Source: Helicobacteraceae bacterium (GTDB taxonomy: Bacteria; Campylobacterota; Campylobacteria; Campylobacterales; SZUA-545). Taken from it: 11,219 nucleotides of DNA. A program made the translations under genes and the position numbers. Below the pieces are notes generated by a model, which saw only the letters and a program-made list of their open reading frames with translations, was not told the DNA's origin and searched no databases. Each line of letters starts with the position of its first letter. The first letter of the stretch is position 1. Location: contig JAISOU010000034.1 in NCBI GenBank assembly GCA_031275395.1, positions 1 to 11,219 of the forward strand, in the 5' to 3' direction. Positions 1 through 6,514 of the stretch are shown in pieces.

Positions 1-1289
1 ATTAGCGGATACGATCCGTTTTGTATGTTTTCGGGCGTTGGCTCTACGCCGTTAATGGCTAATAGGCGAACGCCCTGCGCTTTCATCATATCCGTAACGA
101 AAAATCTAAACGAATAGCCGATCGCGTTTTCGGCGTTGCGATAATGGGCGATTTGTCTAACTAAGCCGCTCATCTCGTCATGCCATTCTTCTTCAAGCGC
201 CTTTTTTAATTTTAATCCTTTCATCACGCCGTTTTCCATCGTCGTTTGACTGCCCGAATTTTCGTTGCGCTGGAAGGCTAGAATTTTTTCGTCCGCGCCG
301 CCTACTTCGCGCCAATTGGTTATTTCGCCCGTATATATCTTTTGGAGCTGCTTGATCGTAAGCGATTTGATCGGATTATGTTCGTTAACCAAAAATACAA
401 ACGCCTCTTTGCCAATCGGCGCGAGATCAAACTCTACGTCCGCTTCTCTTGCCGCCCGTAGCTGTTCGTTCGAGGGCGCGAAAACAAAAATTAGATCGGC
501 TCTGTCGTCGCGCAATTGGTCGTATAGTCTAAGATACGCGTAAGGAGTGGCGCTGCATTGAAGATACTCTTCGGCGTCGTACGAGGTTTTATATATCGCT
601 TTTGCGGCGGCAATAAAGATCGGGCAAAACGCAGTCGCGCCATCGAGTTTGGGCAAATCGTTTTCAAAATAGATCGTTGGCGGCGCGTTCAGCGTTATAG
701 CGCGATCGTTTGGAGAATCGTACATTGCCTCCGTATCGGCTAGGCTTTGCGAAATTGTATAGCTATTTTTGTACGAAACCTGCGCGGCAAATACGAATAG
801 TTCGCATGCGATAACGAAGAGCGAAATATATATCGCTTTTTTGTTGATCGCGACGGGTTTTTTGCTCGTCAAACCCGCGCCAAAACCTATCGCGAAACAT
901 GCATAAACAAACGCCGCAAAGCCAAAAAGAAACAGCAGTGTCAACAAGACGTCGTTTTCAAGTCCCATGCGAGCAATATATAGACAATAAGATATATTAA
1001 CGCCGATCAGCGTTATAATAGGCGGCAAAAATAACGCGAAATAAGTTTTGAAATAGTCGTCCGTCGTTCTTCGTCTAGCGGCGAAAAACCCAAGCGGCGC
1101 CGTTAGTAGCGCGGGCAACAGAGCGGCTATAATTAGCGTCGCGTTACCCATCGATTCTGCAACTAAACCCCAGTCGAGCAATTTGAGTCCGATAATTAAC
1201 GCGACGAACAAGATAATCATGGCGAAAATAGGCGCGTAAATCAGCGCGTGTAAATAGACGTTATTTTTCAGAAAGTTTTTTATTCGCAA
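1..1289 (-). CDS. Membrane-anchored PstS-like solute-binding protein (partial, C-terminus beyond left edge)
   Basis: The frame is open from a TTG at 1289 to the window edge, giving 429 residues, with the C-terminus missing. Five hydrophobic segments (about residues 13-36, 50-70, 83-106, 113-137, 151-171) precede a soluble region. Basic loops after the second (AARRR) and fourth (SKKP) segments are cytoplasmic by the positive-inside rule, so the soluble part should face the periplasm. That part, from about residue 180, resembles PstS-family phosphate-binding proteins: it has a TGEITNW-type segment, a ligand-loop-like RNENSGSQ (341-348), AIGYSFRFF, and INGVEPTPENI near the edge. The TTG is chosen because an AAAGG lies six bases upstream at the end of glyQ; the first in-frame ATG would cut into the first helix. 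It starts one base after glyQ and is probably co-transcribed. PstS proteins are normally soluble or lipid-anchored, so the polytopic N-terminus is unusual. The ligand is not established, and no pstCAB is visible in the window. Confidence 0.8.
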   Translation of the reverse strand, partial: MRIKNFLKNNVYLHALIYAPIFAMIILFVALIIGLKLLDWGLVAESMGNATLIIAALLPALLTAPLGFFAARRRTTDDYFKTYFALFLPPIITLIGVNISYCLYIARMGLENDVLLTLLFLFGFAAFVYACFAIGFGAGLTSKKPVAINKKAIYISLFVIACELFVFAAQVSYKNSYTISQSLADTEAMYDSPNDRAITLNAPPTIYFENDLPKLDGATAFCPIFIAAAKAIYKTSYDAEEYLQCSATPYAYLRLYDQLRDDRADLIFVFAPSNEQLRAAREADVEFDLAPIGKEAFVFLVNEHNPIKSLTIKQLQKIYTGEITNWREVGGADEKILAFQRNENSGSQTTMENGVMKGLKLKKALEEEWHDEMSGLVRQIAHYRNAENAIGYSFRFFVTDMMKAQGVRLLAINGVEPTPENIQNGSYPL

Positions 1290-1290
1290 A

Positions 1291-2175
1291 TTACGCCTTT
1301 GATTTTGCGTTTTTTAACCGCTCTTCGCGCTCGGCTTCTTGCTCTTTGTATAAAACCGCGCAACCTTTCGCAAGCTCTCGGACGCGCAAAATAAATTGCG
1401 CTCGTTCCGTCTGTCCGATCGCTTTTCTTGCGTCTAATTGATTAAAGGCGTGGCTGGCGATCAAGCATTGATCATAGGCGCATAGCGGCAACCCCGCCGC
1501 TAATATATTTTTACACTCTTTGAAAGCGGCTTCAAACTGCTTAAATAGCATATCGGTATCGGCGATCTCAAAGTGGTATTTGCTAAACTCGAATTCGTTT
1601 TCAAAATGCGCGTCCGCATAGGTAAAGCGCTCGTTCCATTTAATACTAAAAACGCTATCGACGTTTTGCAGGTACATCGCCAACCGCTCCGCGCCGTATG
1701 TGATCTCTACCGCTACGGGATCGCAGGGCAAACCGCCAATTTGTTGAAAATAGGTAAATTGCGTTATTTCCATACCGTCCAACCATACTTCCCAGCCAAG
1801 CCCCCACGCGCCCAAAGTAGGCGATTCCCAATTGTCTTCGACAAAACGAATATCGTGTTTTTTTATATCCAGTCCAAGATATTCAAGGCTTTTTAGATAA
1901 AGCGTTTGAATGTCGTTCGGAGATGGTTTTATTAAAACCTGAAACTGATAATACGCGCCGAGTCGATTAGGATTTTCGCCGTAGCGCCCGTCGGTAGGGC
2001 GGCGGCTTGGAGCGACGTACGCCGCGCTCCACGGTTTGGAATCGAGGCTTCTTAGTAGCGTCGCGGGGTGAAACGTCCCTGCGCCTGCGGGCAGATCGTA
2101 AGGTTGCAAGATCGCGCAACCTTGATCGCGCCAATAGCTCTGGAGTTTTAGGAGCAGATCGCTAAAATATGTCAT
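1291..2175 (-). CDS. glyQ: Glycyl-tRNA synthetase alpha subunit
   Basis: A 294-residue protein that looks full length. It is the catalytic alpha subunit of bacterial alpha2-beta2 class II glycyl-tRNA synthetase, which charges tRNA-Gly with glycine in the cytoplasm. Recognisable segments are the N-terminal GCAILQPYD (about 19-27), GAGTFHPAT (31-39), the motif 2 region [20 protein letters not shown] (59-78), [19 protein letters not shown] (111-129), and motif 3 GAERLAMYL (161-169). The beta subunit gene glyS is not in the window; in this phylum the two are often unlinked. The ATG follows an AAAGAAAG-like weak ribosome site. A membrane PstS-like gene begins one base after its stop, suggesting a shared transcript. 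The family assignment is secure; only the operon structure is inferred. Confidence 0.97.
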   Translation of the reverse strand: MTYFSDLLLKLQSYWRDQGCAILQPYDLPAGAGTFHPATLLRSLDSKPWSAAYVAPSRRPTDGRYGENPNRLGAYYQFQVLIKPSPNDIQTLYLKSLEYLGLDIKKHDIRFVEDNWESPTLGAWGLGWEVWLDGMEITQFTYFQQIGGLPCDPVAVEITYGAERLAMYLQNVDSVFSIKWNERFTYADAHFENEFEFSKYHFEIADTDMLFKQFEAAFKECKNILAAGLPLCAYDQCLIASHAFNQLDARKAIGQTERAQFILRVRELAKGCAVLYKEQEAEREERLKNAKSKA

Positions 2176-2207
2176 CTTTTCGGCTTTCTTTCGTCAATAA
2201 TTAGCGG

Positions 2208-2213
2208 ATTTTA
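2208..2213 (-). promoter_or_regulatory. Candidate -10 element for glyQ
   Basis: TAAAAT on the minus strand, 32 bases before the glyQ start codon, within an AT-rich stretch and without a clear -35. The same hexamer stands at a similar distance before the gene at 6515. Campylobacterota housekeeping promoters commonly have a good -10 and no defined -35. This is a position-based guess. Confidence 0.35.
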
Positions 2214-2536
2214 CTCAATCGCGGCTTTGGCTTTCGCAATCGCAATTAAATAAACCGCAAAAATATCCGACCTAACGTATATGATAATTTTTTCCATTAG
2301 CGGCGCCGTTTTATGAAAAAGAAGCGCCTAGATCTACAAACCAATACGCCAAGCCTAAACCGTCGCAAAAAACGCTTTCTACAGCACGATCGGCAAGAGT
2401 TTTTGAAACAAACGCGGCTTTAGCAAGGCAAACGCTAACGCGGCGATCGAAAAAGCCGACGCGATCTTAAACGAAGCAAACCGCTTAACGTAGCGGCATA
2501 ACGCGCCGCAATATTAGGAGGTTATTTCGCGCCAAA

Positions 2537-2653
2537 ATGAGCGACATTTCTATTCGCAAGCGTCAAGCCCGCAAAAAGTCAAAACGGCTGCAAATAGTGA
2601 GAAAAATCCGCGATAGGGCGCAAAAAAAGCGCAAAAACGAAATGTTGGCTTAA
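2537..2653 (+). CDS. Possible small, highly basic protein (38 residues), unrecognised
   Basis: ATG at 2537, stop TAA at 2651-2653. Of 38 residues, 16 are Lys or Arg; the N-terminus reads MSDISIRKRQARKKSKR. A perfect AGGAGG lies at 2516-2521, but 15 bases before the ATG, longer than the usual 5-10, and no in-frame start codon lies closer to it. The composition would suit binding to RNA or another nucleic acid, but no family is recognised. The size is within the range expected by chance, so the call rests on the Shine-Dalgarno and composition only. Confidence 0.25.
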   Translation: MSDISIRKRQARKKSKRLQIVRKIRDRAQKKRKNEMLA

Positions 2654-2679
2654 ATCTCTTTTTTGCCGCCGCCACTTAA

Positions 2680-2740
2680 TAATTCTTTAAGGTTTTCTCC
2701 TGTAGTATTACAAAATATAAAAAAATATGAAAGGCGAGAG
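2680..2740 (+). promoter_or_regulatory. Candidate promoter and leader of the nik operon
   Basis: An AT-rich stretch just before nikK. It has a T-rich upstream part, TAGTAT at 2703-2708 and TATAAA at 2716-2721 as possible -10 elements, and AAGG at 2731-2734 six bases before the nikK ATG. No symmetric NikR-type operator could be made out. The exact start of transcription is not determinable by eye. Confidence 0.35.
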
Positions 2741-3505
2741 ATGAACCTATTTCTCAAGTCCGCGAGCATCGTCGCGGTTCTAGTTGCGCCCCTATCGGCG
2801 CATTTTCAGACGGTTATTACCGATAAGAGCGTAGTGGAACAGGGCGACAAACCGACGATCGCGATTCGCTACGAATTTACGCACCCCTTCGAGCAGGATA
2901 TTATGAATATGATCAAGCCAACCGAAGCGGGCGTGTTTGTAGACGGCGAAAAAACTTCGATTCTTGGTTCGCTTAAAGAGTCGAAAAAGAATAAGCAGAG
3001 CGTTTGGAGCGCCTCTTACGCGGTGAAAAGTCCGGGCGTCTATCAATTTTTCGTCGATCCTGCGCCATACTTTGAGCCTGCGGAAAATAAGTTTATCCGT
3101 CATCAAACCAAGACGATCGTCAATGCCTTTGGCGCGGACGAAGGTTGGGATACGCCAATAGGCTTAAAAGCCGAAATTATCCCGCTTGCCCGCCCGTATT
3201 CCGTTTTGACGGGCGGGTTGTTTTCCGCGCAGGTTCTGTATAAAGGAAAAGCGGCGGCGGATACGGAAGTGGAGATCGAGTATTACAACGAAAACGGGAA
3301 GCTAAAAGCGCCAAACGATTCTTATGTAACGCTGGTTACAAAAACCGACGCGAACGGCGTTTTTCACGCGGCTTTGCCGCTTGAAGGTTGGTGGGGTTTT
3401 GCGGCGCTAATCGACGACGACGAAACGATCGAGAAGAACGGCGTAAAATATCCGATCGAGCTTGGCGCGGTTTTATGGATTAAAACGCAAAGTTATAAAA
3501 AATAA
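2741..3505 (+). CDS. nikK: NikK, periplasmic DUF4198 accessory protein of the nickel ECF transporter
   Basis: 254 residues from the ATG at 2741, chosen because AAGG lies six bases upstream and a standard signal peptide follows ([20 protein letters not shown]). An in-frame ATG at 2663 would put 26 unrelated residues before the signal. The mature protein has the DUF4198 pattern: a beta-rich domain, a [11 protein letters not shown] segment, GWDTP, the EIIPLARP segment, the KTDANGVF segment, and EGWWGFAAL near the end. Cleavage after LSA would leave His21 as the first residue. DUF4198 proteins next to nikM, nikL, nikQ and nikO are known as NikK, an exported accessory component thought to capture or deliver Ni2+ to NikM. 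nikM starts 24 bases downstream. Cobalt cannot be excluded as the metal. Confidence 0.88.
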   Translation: MNLFLKSASIVAVLVAPLSAHFQTVITDKSVVEQGDKPTIAIRYEFTHPFEQDIMNMIKPTEAGVFVDGEKTSILGSLKESKKNKQSVWSASYAVKSPGVYQFFVDPAPYFEPAENKFIRHQTKTIVNAFGADEGWDTPIGLKAEIIPLARPYSVLTGGLFSAQVLYKGKAAADTEVEIEYYNENGKLKAPNDSYVTLVTKTDANGVFHAALPLEGWWGFAALIDDDETIEKNGVKYPIELGAVLWIKTQSYKK

Positions 3506-3529
3506 TGCGCGTGAAAAAGCGGGGATAAA

Positions 3530-4147
3530 ATGCATATAGCCGAAGGGGTTTTACGCCCTGAAATCTTAACGGTTGGTTGGGCGCTTGGCGCTTCGGTTCT
3601 ATGCTATTCTCTTGCGACGCTAAAAAACGAAGAGATACCAAAAGCGGCGGCGTGTTCCGCGCTCTTTTTCTTAGCGTCGTTTATTCATATTCCCGTCGGA
3701 ATTACTAGCGTTCATCTGATCTTAAACGGGATTATCGGAGCGTTGTTGGGTTTTCGCGCTTTTGCGGCGATCGGCGTAGCGTTAATTATGCAGGCGCTTT
3801 TATTTGGCTTTGGCGGTTTAAGCGTTTATGGCGTTAATCTTTGCATACTTGCTACGCCGTCGCTTTTAGGCTGGCTTTTTATATCGCTTATTCCTAAAGA
3901 GGCGCGCAAAAATCCAGAAGCGCTTATTTGGAAAAAGCGGATCGTTTGGTTCTTGATCGGATTTTTCCCCGTTCTTTTTGGCGTTATTGCGCTTTCCGGC
4001 GTTTTGGCGCTTAACGGAGAGGGATTTTTAGAAGCGGCAAAATTTGCGCTTATAGCGCATTTACCGATCGCGTTAATTGAAGGAATCATCACGCTTTGCG
4101 CGCTTATTTATATTGAGCGGGTCAATCCGAAATTGGCGGCGTTATGA
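3530..4147 (+). CDS. nikM: NikM, metal-binding S component of the nickel ECF transporter
   Basis: 205 residues of the CbiM/NikM family, a polytopic inner-membrane protein that binds the metal ion. The N-terminus MHIAEGVL is the family hallmark; in characterised NikM/CbiM proteins the Met1 amine and His2 coordinate the metal. The second conserved region, FIHIPVGITSVHLILNGIIG (51-70), supplies His53 and His62. About six hydrophobic segments follow. There is no fused NikN domain; NikN appears to be replaced by the separate NikK and NikL. The start is supported by GGGG five bases upstream and by the family's invariant N-terminus. Its stop overlaps the nikL start as ATGA, indicating translational coupling. 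Nickel is favoured over cobalt because of the nikK and nikL neighbours and the absence of cobalamin genes here. Confidence 0.93.
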   Translation: MHIAEGVLRPEILTVGWALGASVLCYSLATLKNEEIPKAAACSALFFLASFIHIPVGITSVHLILNGIIGALLGFRAFAAIGVALIMQALLFGFGGLSVYGVNLCILATPSLLGWLFISLIPKEARKNPEALIWKKRIVWFLIGFFPVLFGVIALSGVLALNGEGFLEAAKFALIAHLPIALIEGIITLCALIYIERVNPKLAAL

Positions 4148-4560
4148 GGATTTTTGCGTTAATTTTCGCGCTTGTCGTTTCGGCTTTCGCGCATAGGATT
4201 AATCTATTTGTTACCGACGAAAACTCTACGATCTATATCCAAAGCTACTTTACGAAATCCGCGCCTTGTATGGAGTGCGACATAGCTATTTTAGACCTTG
4301 AAGGAAAAGAGCTTTTTAAGACAAAAACGGACGAAAAAGGCAAAGCCGAGATAAAGGTTAGCGATCAAAAAATCGTCGTTCGCGTCGATGGCGGTATGGG
4401 GCATCAAGCGGAGCAAACGTACGAGCTTACGGGCGAAATCGCGCAAGAGCAAGAAGAACCGCTTTGGCGGACGATTTTGAAGTTTGTCTTTTCGCTTGCT
4501 ATGATCGTTTTATTTTTTGGAGTGATATGGCTAATCAAGAAGCGTTCGCGGAGCGAATAA
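4144..4560 (+). CDS. nikL: NikL, small exported membrane-anchored nickel transporter component
   Basis: 138 residues. A signal peptide (1-16, ending SAFA) is followed by a compact beta-type domain of the carboxypeptidase-regulatory kind (FKTKTDEKGKAEI, about 58-70), then an acidic linker (AQEQEEP) and one membrane helix (about 110-131) with a basic cytoplasmic tail KKRSRSE. This is the expected NikL architecture: a periplasmic domain tethered to the inner membrane. Cleavage would expose His17 as the N-terminal residue. A Cys42-x2-Cys45 pair and His87 are further possible metal ligands. It overlaps nikM by four bases (ATGA) and nikQ by 34 bases. Identification rests on architecture and position, since NikL sequences diverge strongly. 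Confidence 0.8.
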   Translation: MRIFALIFALVVSAFAHRINLFVTDENSTIYIQSYFTKSAPCMECDIAILDLEGKELFKTKTDEKGKAEIKVSDQKIVVRVDGGMGHQAEQTYELTGEIAQEQEEPLWRTILKFVFSLAMIVLFFGVIWLIKKRSRSE

Positions 4561-5183
4561 TCTGCCTTATCGTCTATTCTATCGCGATCGCGCCGAGCGA
4601 TTCGATTTTCGCGCCTATGATCGTTTTGCCGATCGTCTTAGCCTATATTTTGCGGCGCGATCTATCGATTACGCTTAAGCGTTTGGCGTTCCTGAATATA
4701 TTTATTATTATTATCGCGGCTAGTCTTTTATTCAACGAAGAAAATCGATTGGCGCTTTTGATCTTGATTCGATCGAATATGCTTTTGTTCGTTTCGCTGA
4801 TCTTATTTGCCCGCGCCGATAGCGCCGCGATCGCGCTAGGTTTTTCAAAATTAAGAGCGCCGAAAAAATTTGTCGCCTTGCTATTTTTTACGGCAAAACT
4901 GATTAGCATACTTAGATCGGAGTTTGATCGCTTTCGTCGCGCTCTGTTTTTGAGAAGCTACCGATTAAAAACCAATATGATAAGCTATCGTTTGATCGCC
5001 TCTTTTTTGGGTTTATTGATAATTAAATGTTTCAAACGCGCCGACGCGCTTAGAAAAACGATGATTCTACGCGGGTTTAACGGCGAGATTTTAACGCTAA
5101 GCAAGCCTCGCATCGAGCTTTTTAACCTTTTATTCGCCGCTATCGCCGCGCTATCTTTTATACGCTTTGGCGCGCTATTTTAA
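4527..5183 (+). CDS. nikQ: NikQ, transmembrane T component (CbiQ family) of the nickel ECF transporter
   Basis: 218 residues from the ATG at 4527, preceded by GGAG at 4519-4522. The in-frame ATG at 4464 lies deep inside nikL and would add 21 polar, non-family residues. The protein has several membrane helices and two cytoplasmic coupling segments, RRALFLRSY (137-145) and RKTMILRGF (176-184), corresponding to the paired Ala-Arg-Gly-type motifs by which CbiQ/EcfT proteins contact the ATPase. It overlaps nikL by 34 bases, implying coupled translation. Its stop overlaps the stop of the opposite-strand glycosylase-like gene. At 218 residues it is somewhat short for the family but both coupling motifs are present. 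Its ATPase partner nikO is separated from it by that opposite-strand gene. Confidence 0.9.
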   Translation: MANQEAFAERIICLIVYSIAIAPSDSIFAPMIVLPIVLAYILRRDLSITLKRLAFLNIFIIIIAASLLFNEENRLALLILIRSNMLLFVSLILFARADSAAIALGFSKLRAPKKFVALLFFTAKLISILRSEFDRFRRALFLRSYRLKTNMISYRLIASFLGLLIIKCFKRADALRKTMILRGFNGEILTLSKPRIELFNLLFAAIAALSFIRFGALF

Positions 5184-5704
5184 CGCGCCTTTAAGAAGCG
5201 GTTCCACTCCGCTTGTTTATTATCGTCGTAAATACGCGCGGGAGTAATAAGGCGCGTGATAAGCAAGCGATTTTTATAATGTTTTTCTATCTCTAACCAT
5301 TTCGCCTTTATATTGGGAATACCGCTAAAGGTTTTTCTGGTTAAGGCGATCCGTTTTAGATTCGGCGTTTTTTCGATCGCCTCTTTTATATCGCGCCATT
5401 TTGTTACGATTTTTTCTAAACTTTTGTCTTTGAAATCCTCCAACCGATCGGCGCTTACTTCAGCGATCAGATCGATAAAGTCGATCTTGTATTTTTCGCA
5501 AAAGATAATTTTCTCCTCTTTTTTACTATTCTTTAACGATTTTTCGCCAAAAGCGATCGGCAAAATACGCCATAAATGATTTTGCTTTCTGCCGTAAAAG
5601 AAATCGGCGTTATTGTTTGGCGCGTCGGGATTAAAGGTTCCTACGATCAGCGTTTCGGTTCGCGGCGATATAGCGCGATCGTAAAACTTGTGTTTTGTGG
5701 GCAT
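5180..5704 (-). CDS. Uracil/deoxyinosine DNA-glycosylase superfamily protein
   Basis: 174 residues, starting at an ATG preceded by GAGG on the minus strand. The N-terminal motif LIVGTFNPDAPNNNADFFYG with following RKQNHLW (about 19-45) matches the glycine-proline loop and aromatic/Asn segment of Mug/UDG-superfamily proteins annotated as DNA-deoxyinosine glycosylases. The KIDFIDLIAEV segment also fits that fold. The second active-site loop, usually a Ser-Pro-Ser type sequence, reads LITPARIY (152-159), so activity and substrate are uncertain. The likely role is excision of deaminated bases from DNA. It lies antisense between nikQ and nikO and shares a four-base tail-to-tail overlap with nikQ. 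No transfer signs were seen; codon use looks like its neighbours. Confidence 0.75.
   Translation of the reverse strand: MPTKHKFYDRAISPRTETLIVGTFNPDAPNNNADFFYGRKQNHLWRILPIAFGEKSLKNSKKEEKIIFCEKYKIDFIDLIAEVSADRLEDFKDKSLEKIVTKWRDIKEAIEKTPNLKRIALTRKTFSGIPNIKAKWLEIEKHYKNRLLITRLITPARIYDDNKQAEWNRFLKAR
5196..5218 (+). terminator. Weak candidate terminator after nikQ
   Basis: An inverted repeat, AAGCGG (5196-5201), a seven-base loop, CCGCTT (5209-5214), is followed by GTTTATT and begins 12 bases after the nikQ stop. The stem is only six pairs and the T-run is interrupted. It also lies inside the coding end of the opposite-strand gene, which constrains its sequence. Its position suits ending the nikKMLQ transcript. 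Confidence 0.3.
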
Positions 5705-5746
5705 ATTTCCTCTTTTTTATTTTTAGCGAAGTTTTAATACTTAACC

Positions 5747-5755
5747 TGCTATTAT
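5747..5755 (+). promoter_or_regulatory. Candidate extended -10 promoter for nikO
   Basis: TGCTATTAT, an extended -10 (TG, one base, then TATTAT at 5750-5755), lies 25 bases before the nikO start. T-rich sequence lies upstream and no -35 is evident, as expected for this phylum. It would give nikO its own transcription, separate from nikKMLQ. Confidence 0.5.
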
Positions 5756-5780
5756 CTCTAAAAAAATATATGGAGCGTCG

Positions 5781-6467
5781 TTGAGCTGTTCGCTTACCAT
5801 CAAAAACTTAGAGCTTTGGCGCGGAGAAAATAGGCTTTGCGATTCTATCGATTTAACAATCGCGCACAAAGAAAAAATCGCCGTTATCGGACACAACGGA
5901 AGCGGCAAAACGACGCTTTTAGAAACGATCGTAGGGCTTTGCCCGATCAAAAGCGGCGAAATCGCGCTATTCGATCAGGAGGAGCTCGATCTAAAAAGCG
6001 TCGGTTATCTTTTGCAAGACGCGGACGATCATTTTCTTTTGCCGATCGTGGAGGACGATATAGCGTTTTCGCTTTTAGCGCGAGGAATCGATCGCGAAAC
6101 AGCCGCTAAAAAAACCGCCGATATTTTAGTTAAACTCGGCATAGAACGGCTTGCGAAAAACGTCGTTTATCACTTAAGCGGAGGCGAAAAAAAATTAGTC
6201 GCTTTGGCGGGCATTTTGATTGGCGATCCGAAGCTGTTGCTACTTGACGAACCCACCGCCGCGCTCGATTACGCCGCGCAAATTAGGCTTGTCGAGATCC
6301 TGCAAAAACTAGATATAAGTATGGCGATCGTATCGCACGATCGAGAGTTTTTAGAACAAATAGCGAACCGATTTTATATGCTAACGCCGCGAGGTTTGCG
6401 TCCGATCGAGGGCTACGAACGATTTATTACGCACAGCCACGACAACCTGCCGCCGCATACGCATTAA
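5781..6467 (+). CDS. nikO: NikO, ATPase of the nickel ECF transporter
   Basis: 228 residues of the CbiO/NikO ABC ATPase family, which powers metal uptake at the cytoplasmic face. Motifs in order: Walker A GHNGSGKTT (37-45), Q-loop Gln79 in LLQDADDH (77-84), signature LSGGEKK (132-138), Walker B LLLLDEP (152-158), D-loop ALD (161-163), H-loop His186 in SHD. The start is TTG: GGAG at 5772-5775 stands five bases before it, and the nearby ATG at 5770 runs into a stop after four codons. The C-terminus is histidine-rich (HSHDNLPPHTH). The gene lies on the same strand as nikKMLQ but is separated from nikQ by an opposite-strand gene. CbiO (cobalt) is the main alternative; the nik neighbours favour nickel. 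Confidence 0.94.
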   Translation: MSCSLTIKNLELWRGENRLCDSIDLTIAHKEKIAVIGHNGSGKTTLLETIVGLCPIKSGEIALFDQEELDLKSVGYLLQDADDHFLLPIVEDDIAFSLLARGIDRETAAKKTADILVKLGIERLAKNVVYHLSGGEKKLVALAGILIGDPKLLLLDEPTAALDYAAQIRLVEILQKLDISMAIVSHDREFLEQIANRFYMLTPRGLRPIEGYERFITHSHDNLPPHTH

Positions 6468-6479
6468 GTTAAAAACGGG

Positions 6480-6485
6480 TAAAAT
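6480..6485 (+). promoter_or_regulatory. Candidate -10 element for the DUF4139 gene
   Basis: TAAAAT 13 bases after the nikO stop and 29 bases before the next start codon, with no clear -35. It resembles the element before glyQ. No terminator is visible between nikO and this gene, so read-through is also possible. Confidence 0.4.
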
Positions 6486-6514
6486 TTAAGCTAGTTCTAA
6501 ATTAAGGAAAGCAA

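Larger units (their letters stand above)
2176..2740. other. Long intergenic region with no convincing large gene
   Basis: About 565 bases separate the divergent glyQ and nikK starts. Two short plus-strand ORFs are present: ATG at 2313 to TAG at 2423 (36 residues, basic, starting MKKKRLDL, no Shine-Dalgarno) and the basic ORF at 2537-2653. Between about 2288 and 2491, pieces in different plus frames have the local codon style, for example ARVFETNAALA and then, in another frame, NANAAIEKADAILNEANRLT, without a usable common start. The minus strand is also open for about 57 codons over much of the same stretch, but has no start near its beginning. This could be a decayed or frameshifted small gene, or chance openness. 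No tRNA, structured RNA or terminator was recognised. Confidence 0.5.

Noticed and set aside
265-743. Two plus-strand ORFs (265-543 and 558-743)
   Set aside because: They are antisense shadows of the PstS-like gene, whose frame is continuous, codon-biased and carries family motifs.
2663-2740. Upstream in-frame ATG for nikK
   Set aside because: It would place 26 residues before a clear signal peptide; the ATG at 2741 has a well-placed AAGG.
2700-2740. NikR operator before nikK
   Set aside because: AT-rich half-like sequences (GTATTA, TATGAA) are present but no inverted repeat with the required spacing could be made out.
4464-4526. Upstream in-frame ATG for nikQ
   Set aside because: It lies inside nikL and adds polar residues unlike CbiQ; the ATG at 4527 has GGAG upstream.
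5837-6109. Arg-rich plus-strand ORF inside nikO
   Set aside because: An out-of-frame shadow of nikO produced by CGATCG- and GCG-rich codons; nikO carries all ABC motifs.
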